Shown here in pieces: positions 1-7,959 of a stretch of DNA of 25,519 bases. The position numbers and the translations under genes are program-made. Under the pieces are notes generated by a model, which was not told where the DNA came from, did no database searches, and saw only the letters and a program-made list of their open reading frames with translations. Origin of the DNA: a virus; IMG/VR virus record IMGVR_UViG_3300025151_008688, positions 1 to 25,519 of that record. One strand, given 5' to 3'. Numbering within the stretch: position 1 is the first letter of the stretch; every line of letters begins with the position of its first letter.

Positions 1-80
1 GGCTCTTTCGCATTCTTCTCTTCGACTATATACTCGAAATCACTAAGATCCGGTTTTTCTACTAAAAGTTTAAATGCCAT
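1..80 (-). CDS. 21: Probable prohead core protease gp21, N-terminal fragment (runs off the window)
   Basis: Only the first 26 codons lie in the window; the ORF is open to the edge. The start is an ATG at 80, preceded by a T4-type late promoter motif at 93-100. The visible peptide begins MAFKLLVEKPDLSDFEYIVE. A short N-terminus of the type LLVEK..., then an acidic stretch, is what many T4-like gp21 prohead proteases carry before the protease domain. Position also fits: in T4 and its marine relatives 21 follows 20, and here portal, gp13-like and gp4 lie just upstream. The identification rests on 26 residues and gene order, so it is tentative; another head gene is possible. Confidence 0.45.
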   Translation of the reverse strand, partial: MAFKLLVEKPDLSDFEYIVEEKNAKE

Positions 81-92
81 ACTGTTATTAAA

Positions 93-100
93 TATTTATA
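93..100 (-). promoter_or_regulatory. T4-type late promoter motif TATAAATA
   Basis: On the minus strand the octamer TATAAATA lies 12 nt upstream of the ATG at 80, between the stop of gp4 (109) and the gp21-like gene. It is the exact T4 late promoter consensus (sigma gp55 type). Such octamers also occur by chance inside genes in this AT-rich window; the intergenic position just before a head gene is what makes this one credible. Confidence 0.6.
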
Positions 101-108
101 ATACTTTA

Positions 109-567
109 CTATTTTTTCTCAGGAAATAATTCCTTTTCCGTTAGTATAATAAATTTATATCTATTTTTTTTAGCCCATACACTCGCAGCCTCCCACTTTG
201 CTTTATTAACTTCATAAGTGACTTGCTCGTGTATCAGTGTCTCTTTTTTCTTTTTTCTTGTAAAAACAGGTGGTATAGTCTGTTTAGATGGTTTAATCTC
301 TACTAGGTACTTAACATTTTTGTTACCTTCTTTGAGTATAAGTATATTATCAACATAATATCGATGAACTTTATTGTCTATAGGGGAGGTATAGGGTATA
401 ACCACAGCTTCTGCAGCCCATTCTAATACGTTCGGGTTACGATCACACCATTGAAAGAAATGAAGCTCCCAAGAACTACGATATTCCGGGGTACTTCTAC
501 CTATATACTTACTTTTATTTTTAGGTCTGAAAAGGCCCTTTTTAAAATCTCCCCTTTTATGTATCAT
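109..567 (-). CDS. 4: Head completion protein gp4 (T4-like), PD-(D/E)XK nuclease-like fold
   Basis: This 152-aa protein has the length and sequence character of T4 gp4, the head-completion protein needed before tails join filled heads. Residues 19-34 (KYIGRSTPEYRSSWEL) and 89-99 (VEIKPSKQTIP) are hallmark stretches of the family. E34, D73, E90 and K92 could form a PD-(D/E)XK nuclease-type site (SSWE, YVDN, VEIK). A basic cluster (residues 104-108, RKKKK) lies before the C-terminal helices. The start ATG at 567 overlaps the stop of the gp13-like gene by 4 nt, suggesting translational coupling. It acts in virion assembly. Whether it cuts DNA in this phage is unknown; the nuclease reading is from residue pattern only. 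Confidence 0.82.
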   Translation of the reverse strand: MIHKRGDFKKGLFRPKNKSKYIGRSTPEYRSSWELHFFQWCDRNPNVLEWAAEAVVIPYTSPIDNKVHRYYVDNILILKEGNKNVKYLVEIKPSKQTIPPVFTRKKKKETLIHEQVTYEVNKAKWEAASVWAKKNRYKFIILTEKELFPEKK

Positions 568-1865
568 CCTATGAAGAATTGAGGTGGAGCTGCATCGCCA
601 AAGCCAGGCGTACCTGTTATCATCATTTGCTCTAACTCTTTTTTCTCAGCTAACCCTTCTTGTAGTAGAGAAGTATCGAGAGCTCCTCCACCAAATAATT
701 GAGTACCTGTAAACTTACTACGAACCCTACCTATAACTATTTTTGTAAGTGCTAACGCATATTGAAACACCCACGGCTCTTTAATTACATCTCTAATAGG
801 TCTTTCAACATATGCTCCAAAGACACCATAAAAACTTTCATTCTTTTTCGGTTCGGGAAATAATACTAAGTTTTGAGTTCTTTCATCAAACTTGAAAGTT
901 CTTTGTATAGATAACATTTTAGAGCGAGTTTCTAACCATTGCTTTAATATATACCAACTAATTAAATCAAATCCATAGTTACCCATTGCATAACTAAAAT
1001 AAGTTTGTTGCGCTAATGTTTGTTCAATTGTGAATAAATTATTAACCCCGCTGTTACTACCTTCTTCAAAACTATAAACATCTATAACCTTACGATATTG
1101 TTTAGTTAACTCGTCAAATCCCCCGATCACCGGTGATACGGAGGTTAATGTCTTAGTGGTTGTATCAGTAATAGTAGTTGCGTTTCTATTAGCGTTAACT
1201 GTACCTATTTTATTTGTTCTAGGCACTACCCCTATAGTAACAATGTTACCTACTACATTTGTGCTAAGTTCAAATATTTCTGTACTCGTAGTAAAAACCG
1301 TACCGTATTCAGTATTACTTACTTCAGCAGTATTTTCTCCAGATGTTGCAACAGATAAAAGTTTAGTAACTTGAGTATTGGTATCGTTTAAAACCATGGT
1401 AAATGTATACTCTGACGGATCAACAATAACGTCCGATACATCAAAATTAAACATTGGTATAAAAACATTTTCTTTTGATTCAGTAAAAGAAAAAGATGTA
1501 ACAGTAGCAACTGTATCGGTTGTTACTGTAGATGATTGTATAGTAGTTGAATAGCTTGCGGTAAGTTCTGGAGTATTAGTAAGTAATTTTTTTAAATCTA
1601 ATCCTCTACCTCTAGTGTATAGATTACTATCAAAGACTAAAAACTCTTCAGTATACCCCGCAAACTTTGTATACATTTCTACAGCTCTTGCAATATTTGT
1701 ATAAAGCTGTTGACCATGTATTTCAAGATTAACCAAAGGATACCCTAAATCATAGCATATTCGATCAGCTAATTTTTCGTAGCTGGATATTTTATTAGCT
1801 AAATTGGTAGAAAATAAATGACTACCCGCGCTAAGAAACGTATCATTCCATGTTGTAGTTGCCAT
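564..1865 (-). CDS. 13: gp13-like neck (portal-adaptor) protein with a Ser/Thr-rich insertion
   Basis: This 433-aa protein resembles the T4-like neck protein gp13 at both ends. Residues 33-78 (ADRICYDLGYPLVNLEIHG..., then an amphipathic helix and YTEEFLVF) match the gp13 opening pattern of a conserved 'LG.P.(I/V)N.E' followed by a helix. Residues 362-415 (KEPWVFQYALALTK... then a GGG turn and an EGLAEKKELEQ helix) match the gp13 end. It would sit below the portal and contact the tail. Residues about 100-250 are rich in Ser, Thr and Val and look like beta-sandwich material absent from the roughly 300-aa family form. It lies 9 nt downstream of the portal gene and overlaps gp4 by 4 nt. Start ATG at 1865. 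Many marine T4-like genomes annotate this protein only as structural, so the gp13 label is an inference from pattern. Confidence 0.6.
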   Translation of the reverse strand: MATTTWNDTFLSAGSHLFSTNLANKISSYEKLADRICYDLGYPLVNLEIHGQQLYTNIARAVEMYTKFAGYTEEFLVFDSNLYTRGRGLDLKKLLTNTPELTASYSTTIQSSTVTTDTVATVTSFSFTESKENVFIPMFNFDVSDVIVDPSEYTFTMVLNDTNTQVTKLLSVATSGENTAEVSNTEYGTVFTTSTEIFELSTNVVGNIVTIGVVPRTNKIGTVNANRNATTITDTTTKTLTSVSPVIGGFDELTKQYRKVIDVYSFEEGSNSGVNNLFTIEQTLAQQTYFSYAMGNYGFDLISWYILKQWLETRSKMLSIQRTFKFDERTQNLVLFPEPKKNESFYGVFGAYVERPIRDVIKEPWVFQYALALTKIVIGRVRSKFTGTQLFGGGALDTSLLQEGLAEKKELEQMMITGTPGFGDAAPPQFFIG

Positions 1866-1874
1866 TATAATTAT

Positions 1875-3620
1875 TTAGGCTTCTGGAGGTGGCTCTGGCG
1901 CCGGAGCTTCTGGTTCTCCACCTGCTTCAGTCTCACCACCAGGTGTTGGTCCAAACTCTGGAGGGGTTTCTCCTCCCTGATCTACTGCAGCTGAGGCGTC
2001 AGCAGGTCCTCCTGCTCCAGCTTGCCAATTAGCTCCACCTTCTTGAATTTTGGCAATTTCATGTTGCAATGTAGCATCTTTACGTAGCCATTCTCTATTA
2101 GCTTTTACTTGCTCGTCATTCCAACCTAAGAATATTTTTTGAGCATATCCTTTTGAAATGGATTCATTTTGAGTAATACTATTAAAATTATTGAGTTTCA
2201 AATCTAATATTTGTTGTCTACGTAACTCATAATAATTACGTGGAGGTGTAAAAACTAAATCAAAAGCATTTTCTCTTAACTCAAAATTTTGCCATAAGTT
2301 TTTAAGCTTAAGATGGGTAACAAACGACTCTTTTAATCCCATAGCGAATCTAGCTTGTAATCTAACTACAAAGTTAGCGAACTTAAGTTCTTCTCTTAAT
2401 ACATTAGCATCGGCTTGATAAGAACTCTCTAATTCTGCTCTATTGGTAGGAACTTTGAGTGCTTTATATAGCTTCTTAACAAAATAAACTAGATCCTGCA
2501 ACTCACCAAGGTTTTGACCACCAGGTAAAGAGTCAACAGATGTACCATTACTACCTTCCCTTTTAGGAAACCAAAAAGCATCAAGTATTGATTGAGGATT
2601 AAATGAGTTAACTCTTTGACCTTCATCTAAGTTAAATGTTTTTTTAGACCAATAGTTTTGCATTAACTTACGCATGTAAGATTCTGCCTTAGGTGGACTC
2701 ATATTACCTACATCAACGTTAAATACTAAACGTTCAGGAGCTCGAACTAATCGATAAATAATAATTGAGTCTTCTATTAATGTTAATTGCCTGTAAGCTC
2801 TTCGCGCGTTTTCGATAAAAGGAACTCTAAACGTTTTATCTTCGTTCCAGGTACCGGAGTTTATATAAGTTATTTGGTTTCTGTCTAATGGGATAAAATC
2901 CTTGTCTTGAACGTGAGCGGAGGCAGCCTCTCTCTCATCTTTATGATGTTTTAACTTACGTAAAAGAAATGCCTTAATAGACATGTTCTGAAAATTATCA
3001 TAAACGGGGTCAATAATATGAGTGGGTATATTTATAGCTCCTAAAATACCACTTTCAGGGTAATCTTTATGAATTATATTTTCAAAATATAATTCCCCGT
3101 CTATAAGTAAATATCGTAAATATTCCCAGCCTTTTTCTTTCAACTCAAAAACATTTATGAATTTTTTAAACTCTTCATTGAGTTGTTTAACTACTAAAGG
3201 GTCGTAATCGAATACATCTCTGAAGTGTAGGTTTATAATATTACCCATCTCATCTTCGACCAGAAATTCATCACAGATTTCATCTAATGCATCAGATACT
3301 TCTGCAAAAGCTCCCATGACTCTATAATCTCTCATGCGTCTACCTTTATCGACATCGAGATTAGCATACATTAACTGGTTATATGCTCTATCTGCGAGAA
3401 AATTACCAATTGGATGATCTGACTCCGGTACTTTTGGGGTAACTATGGAATGTTTACTTAAAAGATCACCTCTTACTGACCCTGCTTTATAAAATTCTTT
3501 AAATTTAGGGTTTTGACTCTGTACGTCATCAATAATCGCGGCTGGAGACCTATAAGGCAGTGCGTTTGATATAAATTGCTGCAAATTCCTTCCAAATGTT
3601 GATTTCTTTCCTGTATCCAT
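1875..3620 (-). CDS. 20: Portal vertex protein gp20 (T4-like)
   Basis: This 581-aa protein is the dodecameric portal through which DNA is packaged and ejected. Recognisable T4 portal stretches include the N-terminal part around residues 80-125 (LMYANLDVDKGRRMRDYRVM, then ISDALDEICDE-type sequence), the central EDSIIIYRLVRAPERLVFNVDVGNMSPPKAE (about 285-315), and the downstream DFWFPKREGS.GT.V.SLPGGQNLGEL region. The C-terminal 55 residues are low-complexity, rich in Gly, Pro, Ala and Glu (acidic), and probably disordered. Length is close to T4 gp20 (524 aa) plus this tail. Start ATG at 3620 lies 4 nt after the stop of the preceding small gene, with gp13-like following. Nothing appears broken. 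Confidence 0.95.
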   Translation of the reverse strand: MDTGKKSTFGRNLQQFISNALPYRSPAAIIDDVQSQNPKFKEFYKAGSVRGDLLSKHSIVTPKVPESDHPIGNFLADRAYNQLMYANLDVDKGRRMRDYRVMGAFAEVSDALDEICDEFLVEDEMGNIINLHFRDVFDYDPLVVKQLNEEFKKFINVFELKEKGWEYLRYLLIDGELYFENIIHKDYPESGILGAINIPTHIIDPVYDNFQNMSIKAFLLRKLKHHKDEREAASAHVQDKDFIPLDRNQITYINSGTWNEDKTFRVPFIENARRAYRQLTLIEDSIIIYRLVRAPERLVFNVDVGNMSPPKAESYMRKLMQNYWSKKTFNLDEGQRVNSFNPQSILDAFWFPKREGSNGTSVDSLPGGQNLGELQDLVYFVKKLYKALKVPTNRAELESSYQADANVLREELKFANFVVRLQARFAMGLKESFVTHLKLKNLWQNFELRENAFDLVFTPPRNYYELRRQQILDLKLNNFNSITQNESISKGYAQKIFLGWNDEQVKANREWLRKDATLQHEIAKIQEGGANWQAGAGGPADASAAVDQGGETPPEFGPTPGGETEAGGEPEAPAPEPPPEA

Positions 3621-3624
3621 ATGT

Positions 3625-4113
3625 TTATTGTACTGTTATACCATTTATCCCCGTGACGTCGTAAGAAAATACCCCATATCCTGCAGGATTAATAGCAATA
3701 ATATCTACCATACCCGTAGCTGTTAGTTGTGGGAACTTAATTGTTAACGTATTATAGTTATTTATTGTGTATGTAGTAATAGGAAAACCACTAACTTCAG
3801 GATAGTTAGCTGAAATAGAAGTAGACGGGGTCATATTAGTACTAACTGCTGTTAGTTCGTTGTAAAAATTATAGGCAGACAATGTGTAAGAGGTGTTAAA
3901 TAAATTAGTGTTATTACTTGAGCTCAACATTACACTGTTAACGCTTGTAAAACTATAACCTTCAAAAGTTTTAGTGGCGGAAAATCCACATAATAAGGTA
4001 GTCCTAAAATCTCCTGTAAACTGAGGGCGACCAGATATAGGTACACTATCAAATGCACCTGACACACTCTTTGATCTAGTCAATTCAGATGTATATTTTA
4101 TTACCTTACTCAT
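3625..4113 (-). CDS. Unknown beta-rich virion-region protein, Ig/TIG-like C-terminal half
   Basis: I do not recognise a named family. With the start at ATG 4113 the protein has 162 residues; a longer reading from a GTG at 4125 is possible but overlaps gp15 further. The sequence is rich in Ser, Thr, Asn, Tyr and Phe with few charges and no membrane segment or signal peptide. The last third (TLTIKFPQLTATGMVDIIAI, then NPAGYGVFSYDV) looks like the end of an Ig-like/TIG strand pair, as in many phage decoration or tail proteins. It sits between sheath stabiliser gp15 (8-nt overlap) and the portal, so a neck, decoration or whisker-type role is plausible. This rests on context and composition only. 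Confidence 0.6.
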   Translation of the reverse strand: MSKVIKYTSELTRSKSVSGAFDSVPISGRPQFTGDFRTTLLCGFSATKTFEGYSFTSVNSVMLSSSNNTNLFNTSYTLSAYNFYNELTAVSTNMTPSTSISANYPEVSGFPITTYTINNYNTLTIKFPQLTATGMVDIIAINPAGYGVFSYDVTGINGITVQ

Positions 4114-4789
4114 ATTCAAAACCACTTACCGGTACAAATGTTTGATCTATAGTGAAAATATTAGCTACATTACTATCAGAATTCTTCTTAAACAACCATC
4201 CTTTAATAGTGAAATTAGTATTAGCAGAAATTCTATATGGCATAGTACCAGAAACCTCTTTAGGATATTCGAGAGATATATCTCCGGACCATAATATCTC
4301 AGATCTAATCTCTAAATCACTAACAAGATTTTGAGATGAGGGTACTTTCCAGCTTATTATAATATAGGGGTTATTATATGGAACAAAATTGCTCAATATT
4401 TGATCCATATCAGTTTGAAACCTGGTTAGTATGTCCATACTAACACTAATATTAACAGGTATAGGAGTAGAAAAAAAGTTAGTGTCTATATGACCACTCT
4501 CAACGCTCGAAGCTTTAGAAATATAAAAACCAGGTATTTTATTAAAGACTCTTTCGTTGTCTCGAGAGACCCCTGTCATAGAAACAGCAACTACTGGGAG
4601 TTTTATATGTTGATTTTTATTTACTAAGTCGTGTATAACTCTTTCTTTAGGAGCGTAAATAAAATTTGTTTGTATTTTATCTTGTACAGATCTATCTTTG
4701 TTATATCTATTGATAACAATACTATTAAAAGCAGAAACAAACTGCTTCATAATATCTTTAATTTCAAATCCGTAATATTGAGTCTTCAA
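4106..4789 (-). CDS. 15: Proximal tail sheath stabiliser / tail completion protein gp15 (T4-like), TTG start
   Basis: This 227-aa protein matches the gp15 family, which caps the tail tube and sheath and joins tail to neck. Family features seen: the N-terminal 'YY' then a helix ending FVSAFNSIVINR, a LPVVAVSMTGVSRDNERVFNK strand region (about 64-85), a FFSTPIPVNISVSMDILTR beta segment (about 105-123), YIIISWKVPSS, and the closing FTIKGWLF. The family opening (M..YY, about 13 residues, then the helix) aligns with the TTG at 4789 and not with the first internal ATG (4750), so the TTG start is preferred. A GATAAATA late-type motif ends 6 nt before it. An AAGGA lies about 12 nt upstream, rather far for a ribosome binding site. 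Confidence 0.8.
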   Translation of the reverse strand: MKTQYYGFEIKDIMKQFVSAFNSIVINRYNKDRSVQDKIQTNFIYAPKERVIHDLVNKNQHIKLPVVAVSMTGVSRDNERVFNKIPGFYISKASSVESGHIDTNFFSTPIPVNISVSMDILTRFQTDMDQILSNFVPYNNPYIIISWKVPSSQNLVSDLEIRSEILWSGDISLEYPKEVSGTMPYRISANTNFTIKGWLFKKNSDSNVANIFTIDQTFVPVSGFEYE

Positions 4790-4795
4790 TAATAA

Positions 4796-4803
4796 TATTT
4801 ATC
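4796..4803 (-). promoter_or_regulatory. T4-like late promoter motif GATAAATA before gp15
   Basis: The minus strand reads GATAAATA, matching the NATAAATA form of T4-type late promoters, in the 20-nt gap between the helicase stop (4810) and the gp15 start (4789). Only 6 nt separate it from the TTG start codon, so a transcript starting at the usual distance would begin at or next to the start codon. It marks the switch from the helicase gene to the virion block. Confidence 0.5.
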
Positions 4804-4809
4804 CTTTTC

Positions 4810-6447
4810 TCAATTGTTTACACAGCGTTTGTTGAAATATACTGGTAAGTCATTATAAAAATCTTGTCTAATTTTAAGAAACGTAGAATCCATAATGTAT
4901 GTTACGCTATGATCATTCTCACCTCTAGTTGTCCTACCACAAGCTTGTATCAAGCTAGATAGCATTTGAAGGGTATACCACTTTTTATCAATTTCTCTTA
5001 TTGCTACTACTCGTTTATCTAGCCAAGGAAGGAAAGGTAGCTTAACTATTACCTGAAACCTACCTAAATCGTCTTTTAAATCAATACCGTAACCCATAGA
5101 AGGACTCACTAAAACTGTAGGATGTTTAGATTCAATATGAGCTTTTAATATCTCTTCGTTTTTTACCCCGGGTTCTCTAAATAAAAGTCTATTATTATAT
5201 TTTTTGTTTATTAAATTTTTTATATTGTCAGTAATATTATTAGTTTGAGTATGTATAATGCCCTTTTCATTGGGATGATGCTCAAGTATGCCCTCAATTC
5301 TATCTACCAACTTAGGTAACGTTTTTACTAAGTTTTTATTATTAAGAGGAGTATCAGTATATACTAATATAGGAGATTGTTTCGGGTCAAATGTACTGTC
5401 AATATCTATATAATCATAATCATTGTTGCTAATACCTAGCGATTTTACAAAACTCTTTACACCAACAATTGTTGCAGATAGTAAAACTATTTTATCTGCA
5501 TGTGCAAATATATTCTTACTAAGTAAATCTACCTTTCTAGGAGTAAATGTTATTTCTAGACCATCTTTTTCAACAATATATTTACTTTCCTTGAAAGTTT
5601 TTATAAGGGTTTTCAGTCCACGAAAAATTCTATAATACTTTTTATATTCTAATATTAATTTACTTTTATGATTAAAGTTATTTTTCTTTTTTGTTATGTG
5701 TTTTTTTACATCTAAGAGATATTCTCTTAATTCACTTAAGCAATCAAACAACCCTTCATATAGTTTATCCCTATTTAGAGAATATACGAAGCTAATACCC
5801 TTTTTTTTCAATTCTCTATAAGGTAATTTAAAGGTAAATTCTTTGACTAATTCAGATTCTAACTCAGACGCTTCATCTAATACTAAAAACTGCCTGCGTT
5901 TTAAGTGATCTTCCATTGAGAGAAATTTACTATAGCTCAAACAACTAAATTGACTCTTTAAAGTACTGTCTAAAGCATTATAATAAAAGCAGCATTTATT
6001 ATCTAAACACTTTTTCTTCTGTTCATTCAAATATACACAAGGAGCGGTATCAACTTCAAAGTTATTATCTAAAGCACATTCATAATTACTCTTACCTTTC
6101 AATAATTGAGTATCTTCAAAGAGAGATTTGTACTGATCTTGCAAGGTTTTAGTTATAGTTAAAGAAAAACAACCATGAGATTTTTCTCTGTATACATGAT
6201 CTTTGTAGATATGCTCTCCATGCAAGTCTGTTTTATATATATTACCACTATCTACCAGATCTTGATAGTTCGTAGTCGCCTTTCTAGTCATATTTGCGAT
6301 TGTTTTAGCAATAAAACTCTTACCAGTACCGGTAGGAGCCTGAATGATAAGAAACTTTTTATCAGAAAAAAACTTATCATTAACCAAATCGAATACAGCC
6401 TCCTGCTTACCAGTAGGAGTATAACCAGATGGAAAATATTTTAACAT
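4810..6447 (-). CDS. XPD/DinG-type superfamily 2 DNA helicase with Fe-S cluster cysteines
   Basis: This 545-aa protein has the order of an XPD/DinG helicase. Walker A is APTGTGKS (37-44). A cysteine set follows at C124, C137, C147 and C152/C153, in the place where XPD-family enzymes bind a 4Fe-4S cluster. Motif II is DEAS (191-194) instead of the usual DEAH. A C-terminal helicase half has 'VSPSMGYGIDLK' and motif VI QACGRTTR. Such enzymes are 5'-3' DNA helicases acting on forks, R-loops or recombination intermediates. It is shorter than E. coli DinG (about 716 aa), with a reduced Arch region. Its ATG at 6447 overlaps the end of the 109-aa gene upstream; gp15 follows after 20 nt. It may serve replication or recombination, but the T4 counterpart is unclear. 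Confidence 0.85.
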   Translation of the reverse strand: MLKYFPSGYTPTGKQEAVFDLVNDKFFSDKKFLIIQAPTGTGKSFIAKTIANMTRKATTNYQDLVDSGNIYKTDLHGEHIYKDHVYREKSHGCFSLTITKTLQDQYKSLFEDTQLLKGKSNYECALDNNFEVDTAPCVYLNEQKKKCLDNKCCFYYNALDSTLKSQFSCLSYSKFLSMEDHLKRRQFLVLDEASELESELVKEFTFKLPYRELKKKGISFVYSLNRDKLYEGLFDCLSELREYLLDVKKHITKKKNNFNHKSKLILEYKKYYRIFRGLKTLIKTFKESKYIVEKDGLEITFTPRKVDLLSKNIFAHADKIVLLSATIVGVKSFVKSLGISNNDYDYIDIDSTFDPKQSPILVYTDTPLNNKNLVKTLPKLVDRIEGILEHHPNEKGIIHTQTNNITDNIKNLINKKYNNRLLFREPGVKNEEILKAHIESKHPTVLVSPSMGYGIDLKDDLGRFQVIVKLPFLPWLDKRVVAIREIDKKWYTLQMLSSLIQACGRTTRGENDHSVTYIMDSTFLKIRQDFYNDLPVYFNKRCVNN

Positions 6448-6776
6448 TATTTTATTATAACTACTAAAGTAGAATTGTAAAACTTGTTTTTCAAGTTTTT
6501 CATACAGTTCACCATTTTAAATTTATTGATAGGATCATCATGATGAACATATTTATTGTGGTAGGACATACGAATCTTTTCTTTATTAGACTCTATGCTA
6601 AACGGATAGGGAAATTCAAACTTTTTCTGACTATCAAAAATTAATTTAAAGTTAAAATCTTTAAACTCATAAAAAACTAACTTACCTTTAATAACAATTT
6701 TACCACGAAGCTCTATTTCTACGTTTTTTAGTAAAATTGATTTAAGGTTATTTTCTATAAGTTCAAGTTGATTCAT
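6447..6776 (-). CDS. Unknown 109-aa protein
   Basis: I do not recognise this family. Residues about 15-60 alternate as short beta strands (VEIELRGKIVIKGKLVFYEF, then FNFKLIF), followed by KKFEFPYPFSIE and a basic C-terminal part rich in Lys, Asn and His. No membrane segment, signal peptide or metal motif is visible. It overlaps the upstream 124-aa gene by 4 nt (ATGA type) and shares its last base with the helicase ATG region, so it is translated in the same operon. A small beta-barrel accessory protein is a fair guess from strand pattern. A link to the helicase is suggested by adjacency only. Confidence 0.7.
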   Translation of the reverse strand: MNQLELIENNLKSILLKNVEIELRGKIVIKGKLVFYEFKDFNFKLIFDSQKKFEFPYPFSIESNKEKIRMSYHNKYVHHDDPINKFKMVNCMKNLKNKFYNSTLVVIIK

Positions 6777-7147
6777 GAATTCATAAATGCGATTTTTTCA
6801 TCTGCAGACATAGGTGCAAAACTCTCATTAAACGTTCCCCAAAATTCCTCTTCTGACCAAGAGTTTAAAAGGTCTACATTATCACAATTAATTGTTCTCC
6901 AACTCTGCATAAAAATATCCCATGTTATTATAGTGTTTTCATTTGCTGTGTTATATCTAGGACCACCGGTACTAGTTTTAAAGTTTAAAACGGTCTTACC
7001 ATTAACACTATTAAGTAAATTTAAGTTATTACAACAAAGCATTCTCCTTGTCGCTGGAGAATTAGGTTTTGGCATCCGCCTTAAAAACCTAATCTCACAT
7101 ACTTTGTTATTTAATTCAGATAATAAACTATTTCTACTAACTTTCAT
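6773..7147 (-). CDS. Unknown 124-aa protein, possible small beta-barrel (DUF2693-like)
   Basis: The protein starts with a short helix (RNSLLSELNNKVCEIRFLRR), then a beta-rich middle with LLNSVNGKTVLNFKTSTGGP and NTIITWDIFMQSWRTINCDNVDLL, and ends with an acidic W/F-rich helix (EEEFWGTFNES). The opening 'L...VCEIRF' and the later 'W....W R.I....V' resemble small SH3-like DUF2693-type proteins of T4-like phages, but the match is loose. It overlaps the GroES-like gene by 11 nt and the next gene by 4 nt, so it belongs to the same operon. No function is claimed. Confidence 0.65.
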   Translation of the reverse strand: MKVSRNSLLSELNNKVCEIRFLRRMPKPNSPATRRMLCCNNLNLLNSVNGKTVLNFKTSTGGPRYNTANENTIITWDIFMQSWRTINCDNVDLLNSWSEEEFWGTFNESFAPMSADEKIAFMNS

Positions 7148-7598
7148 CTACTTCTTCGGGTTCACAAACTCCAAAAATACGCTCTTCGTTCAAAAATACA
7201 CAATCTCTAACAGATCCATCAATACCTTTAACAGAAATATTATCTACTTTAATGCCTTTATCATCAGGAAAGCAAACGATGTCCCCAATATCAGCATATT
7301 TGCATAGAGGGCCTGTAAGTATTACTCGTGCCAAGCGCCATGTTTTTTGAACTTGAGCTAATGGAATATGAATACCATTTCTAACAACTGACTTACCATC
7401 AGAAGATAAATCCACATACTGAACTAATAGAATATCATCAAGTACTTTGTTTAATTTGTATCCGTATAAACTAAAACTGTCGTTTTGATATGTATCTAAA
7501 TTAATAAGACTTCTCTTTGCAGAATAATCAAATGCATCTCGTTGAGAATCTGTTAATTTGATATCGGATTTATCTAATGCTTTTTCAAACTCACTCAT
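7137..7598 (-). CDS. 31: GroES/gp31-like co-chaperonin
   Basis: This 153-aa protein has a GroES-type core at about residues 47-147. The pattern is: a first strand NKVLDDILLVQYVD, a glycine-containing flexible stretch with NGIHIP (74-79) where GroES has its mobile loop, RLARVILTGPLCKYADIGDIVCFPDDKGI (88-116, the 'G.V...G.....VGD.V.F' pattern), and a last strand with NEERIFGVCE. The N-terminal 45 residues are an additional charged helix. T4 gp31 replaces GroES on host GroEL and enlarges the folding cage for capsid protein gp23; the same role is inferred. It overlaps gp62 (8 nt) and the 124-aa gene (11 nt). It could bind host GroEL or a phage chaperonin; none is in this window. Confidence 0.75.
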   Translation of the reverse strand: MSEFEKALDKSDIKLTDSQRDAFDYSAKRSLINLDTYQNDSFSLYGYKLNKVLDDILLVQYVDLSSDGKSVVRNGIHIPLAQVQKTWRLARVILTGPLCKYADIGDIVCFPDDKGIKVDNISVKGIDGSVRDCVFLNEERIFGVCEPEEVDES

Positions 7599-7959
7599 AT
7601 TTTTGTATATTTACGTTAAACTCTTTAAAGTACAAATCTACTTCCCTTTTTGAGATTTCATGCAAATTTGCACATTTGCTATAATCATGTTCTTTATCTT
7701 TTTTTCTCTTAATATACCTAATAAACTTCTTTTTTAACTTAGGTAATACATTAGTAAGAAAACTATAATGAAATTCTTTATCAGAACTACTCTCACAATG
7801 TTTATTCACTGTGTGATTAACTATATAGCAAACATCATTACTGTATTGAGAAAGAAAGCGATTAATAATATAAGGACTATACGAACTATAGTCAGAAATA
7901 TCTAACTCAGACTTTCTTTTATCATGAAGAATATTGTTAAGAAAATCAAAAACTGTCAT
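7591..7959 (-). CDS. 62: Sliding-clamp loader small subunit gp62 (short marine T4-like form)
   Basis: This 122-aa, lysine-rich helical protein resembles the short gp62 of T4-like cyanophages. It opens FDFLNNILHDKR, then has a 'SPYIINRFLSQYSNDVCYIVN' helix pair (28-49), and a DKEFHYSFLTNVLPKLKKKF segment (60-79) corresponding to the family's 'lqydfyln.iPk.kRf.kw.k'. It ends with an amphipathic helix REVDLYFKEFNVN. gp62 pairs with ATPase gp44 to load the gp45 clamp on DNA for the phage polymerase. gp44 and gp45 are not in this window, so the partner must lie elsewhere. ATG 7959 overlaps the DUF366-like stop by 4 nt. T4 gp62 is longer (187 aa). Confidence 0.65.
   Translation of the reverse strand: MTVFDFLNNILHDKRKSELDISDYSSYSPYIINRFLSQYSNDVCYIVNHTVNKHCESSSDKEFHYSFLTNVLPKLKKKFIRYIKRKKDKEHDYSKCANLHEISKREVDLYFKEFNVNIQKYE

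Noticed and set aside
6768-7307. Plus-strand open frame of 179 codons
   Set aside because: It is antisense to two well-packed minus-strand genes including the GroES-like gene, and its translation is a hydrophobic shadow with no family pattern. The same applies to the other plus-strand frames apart from phoH.
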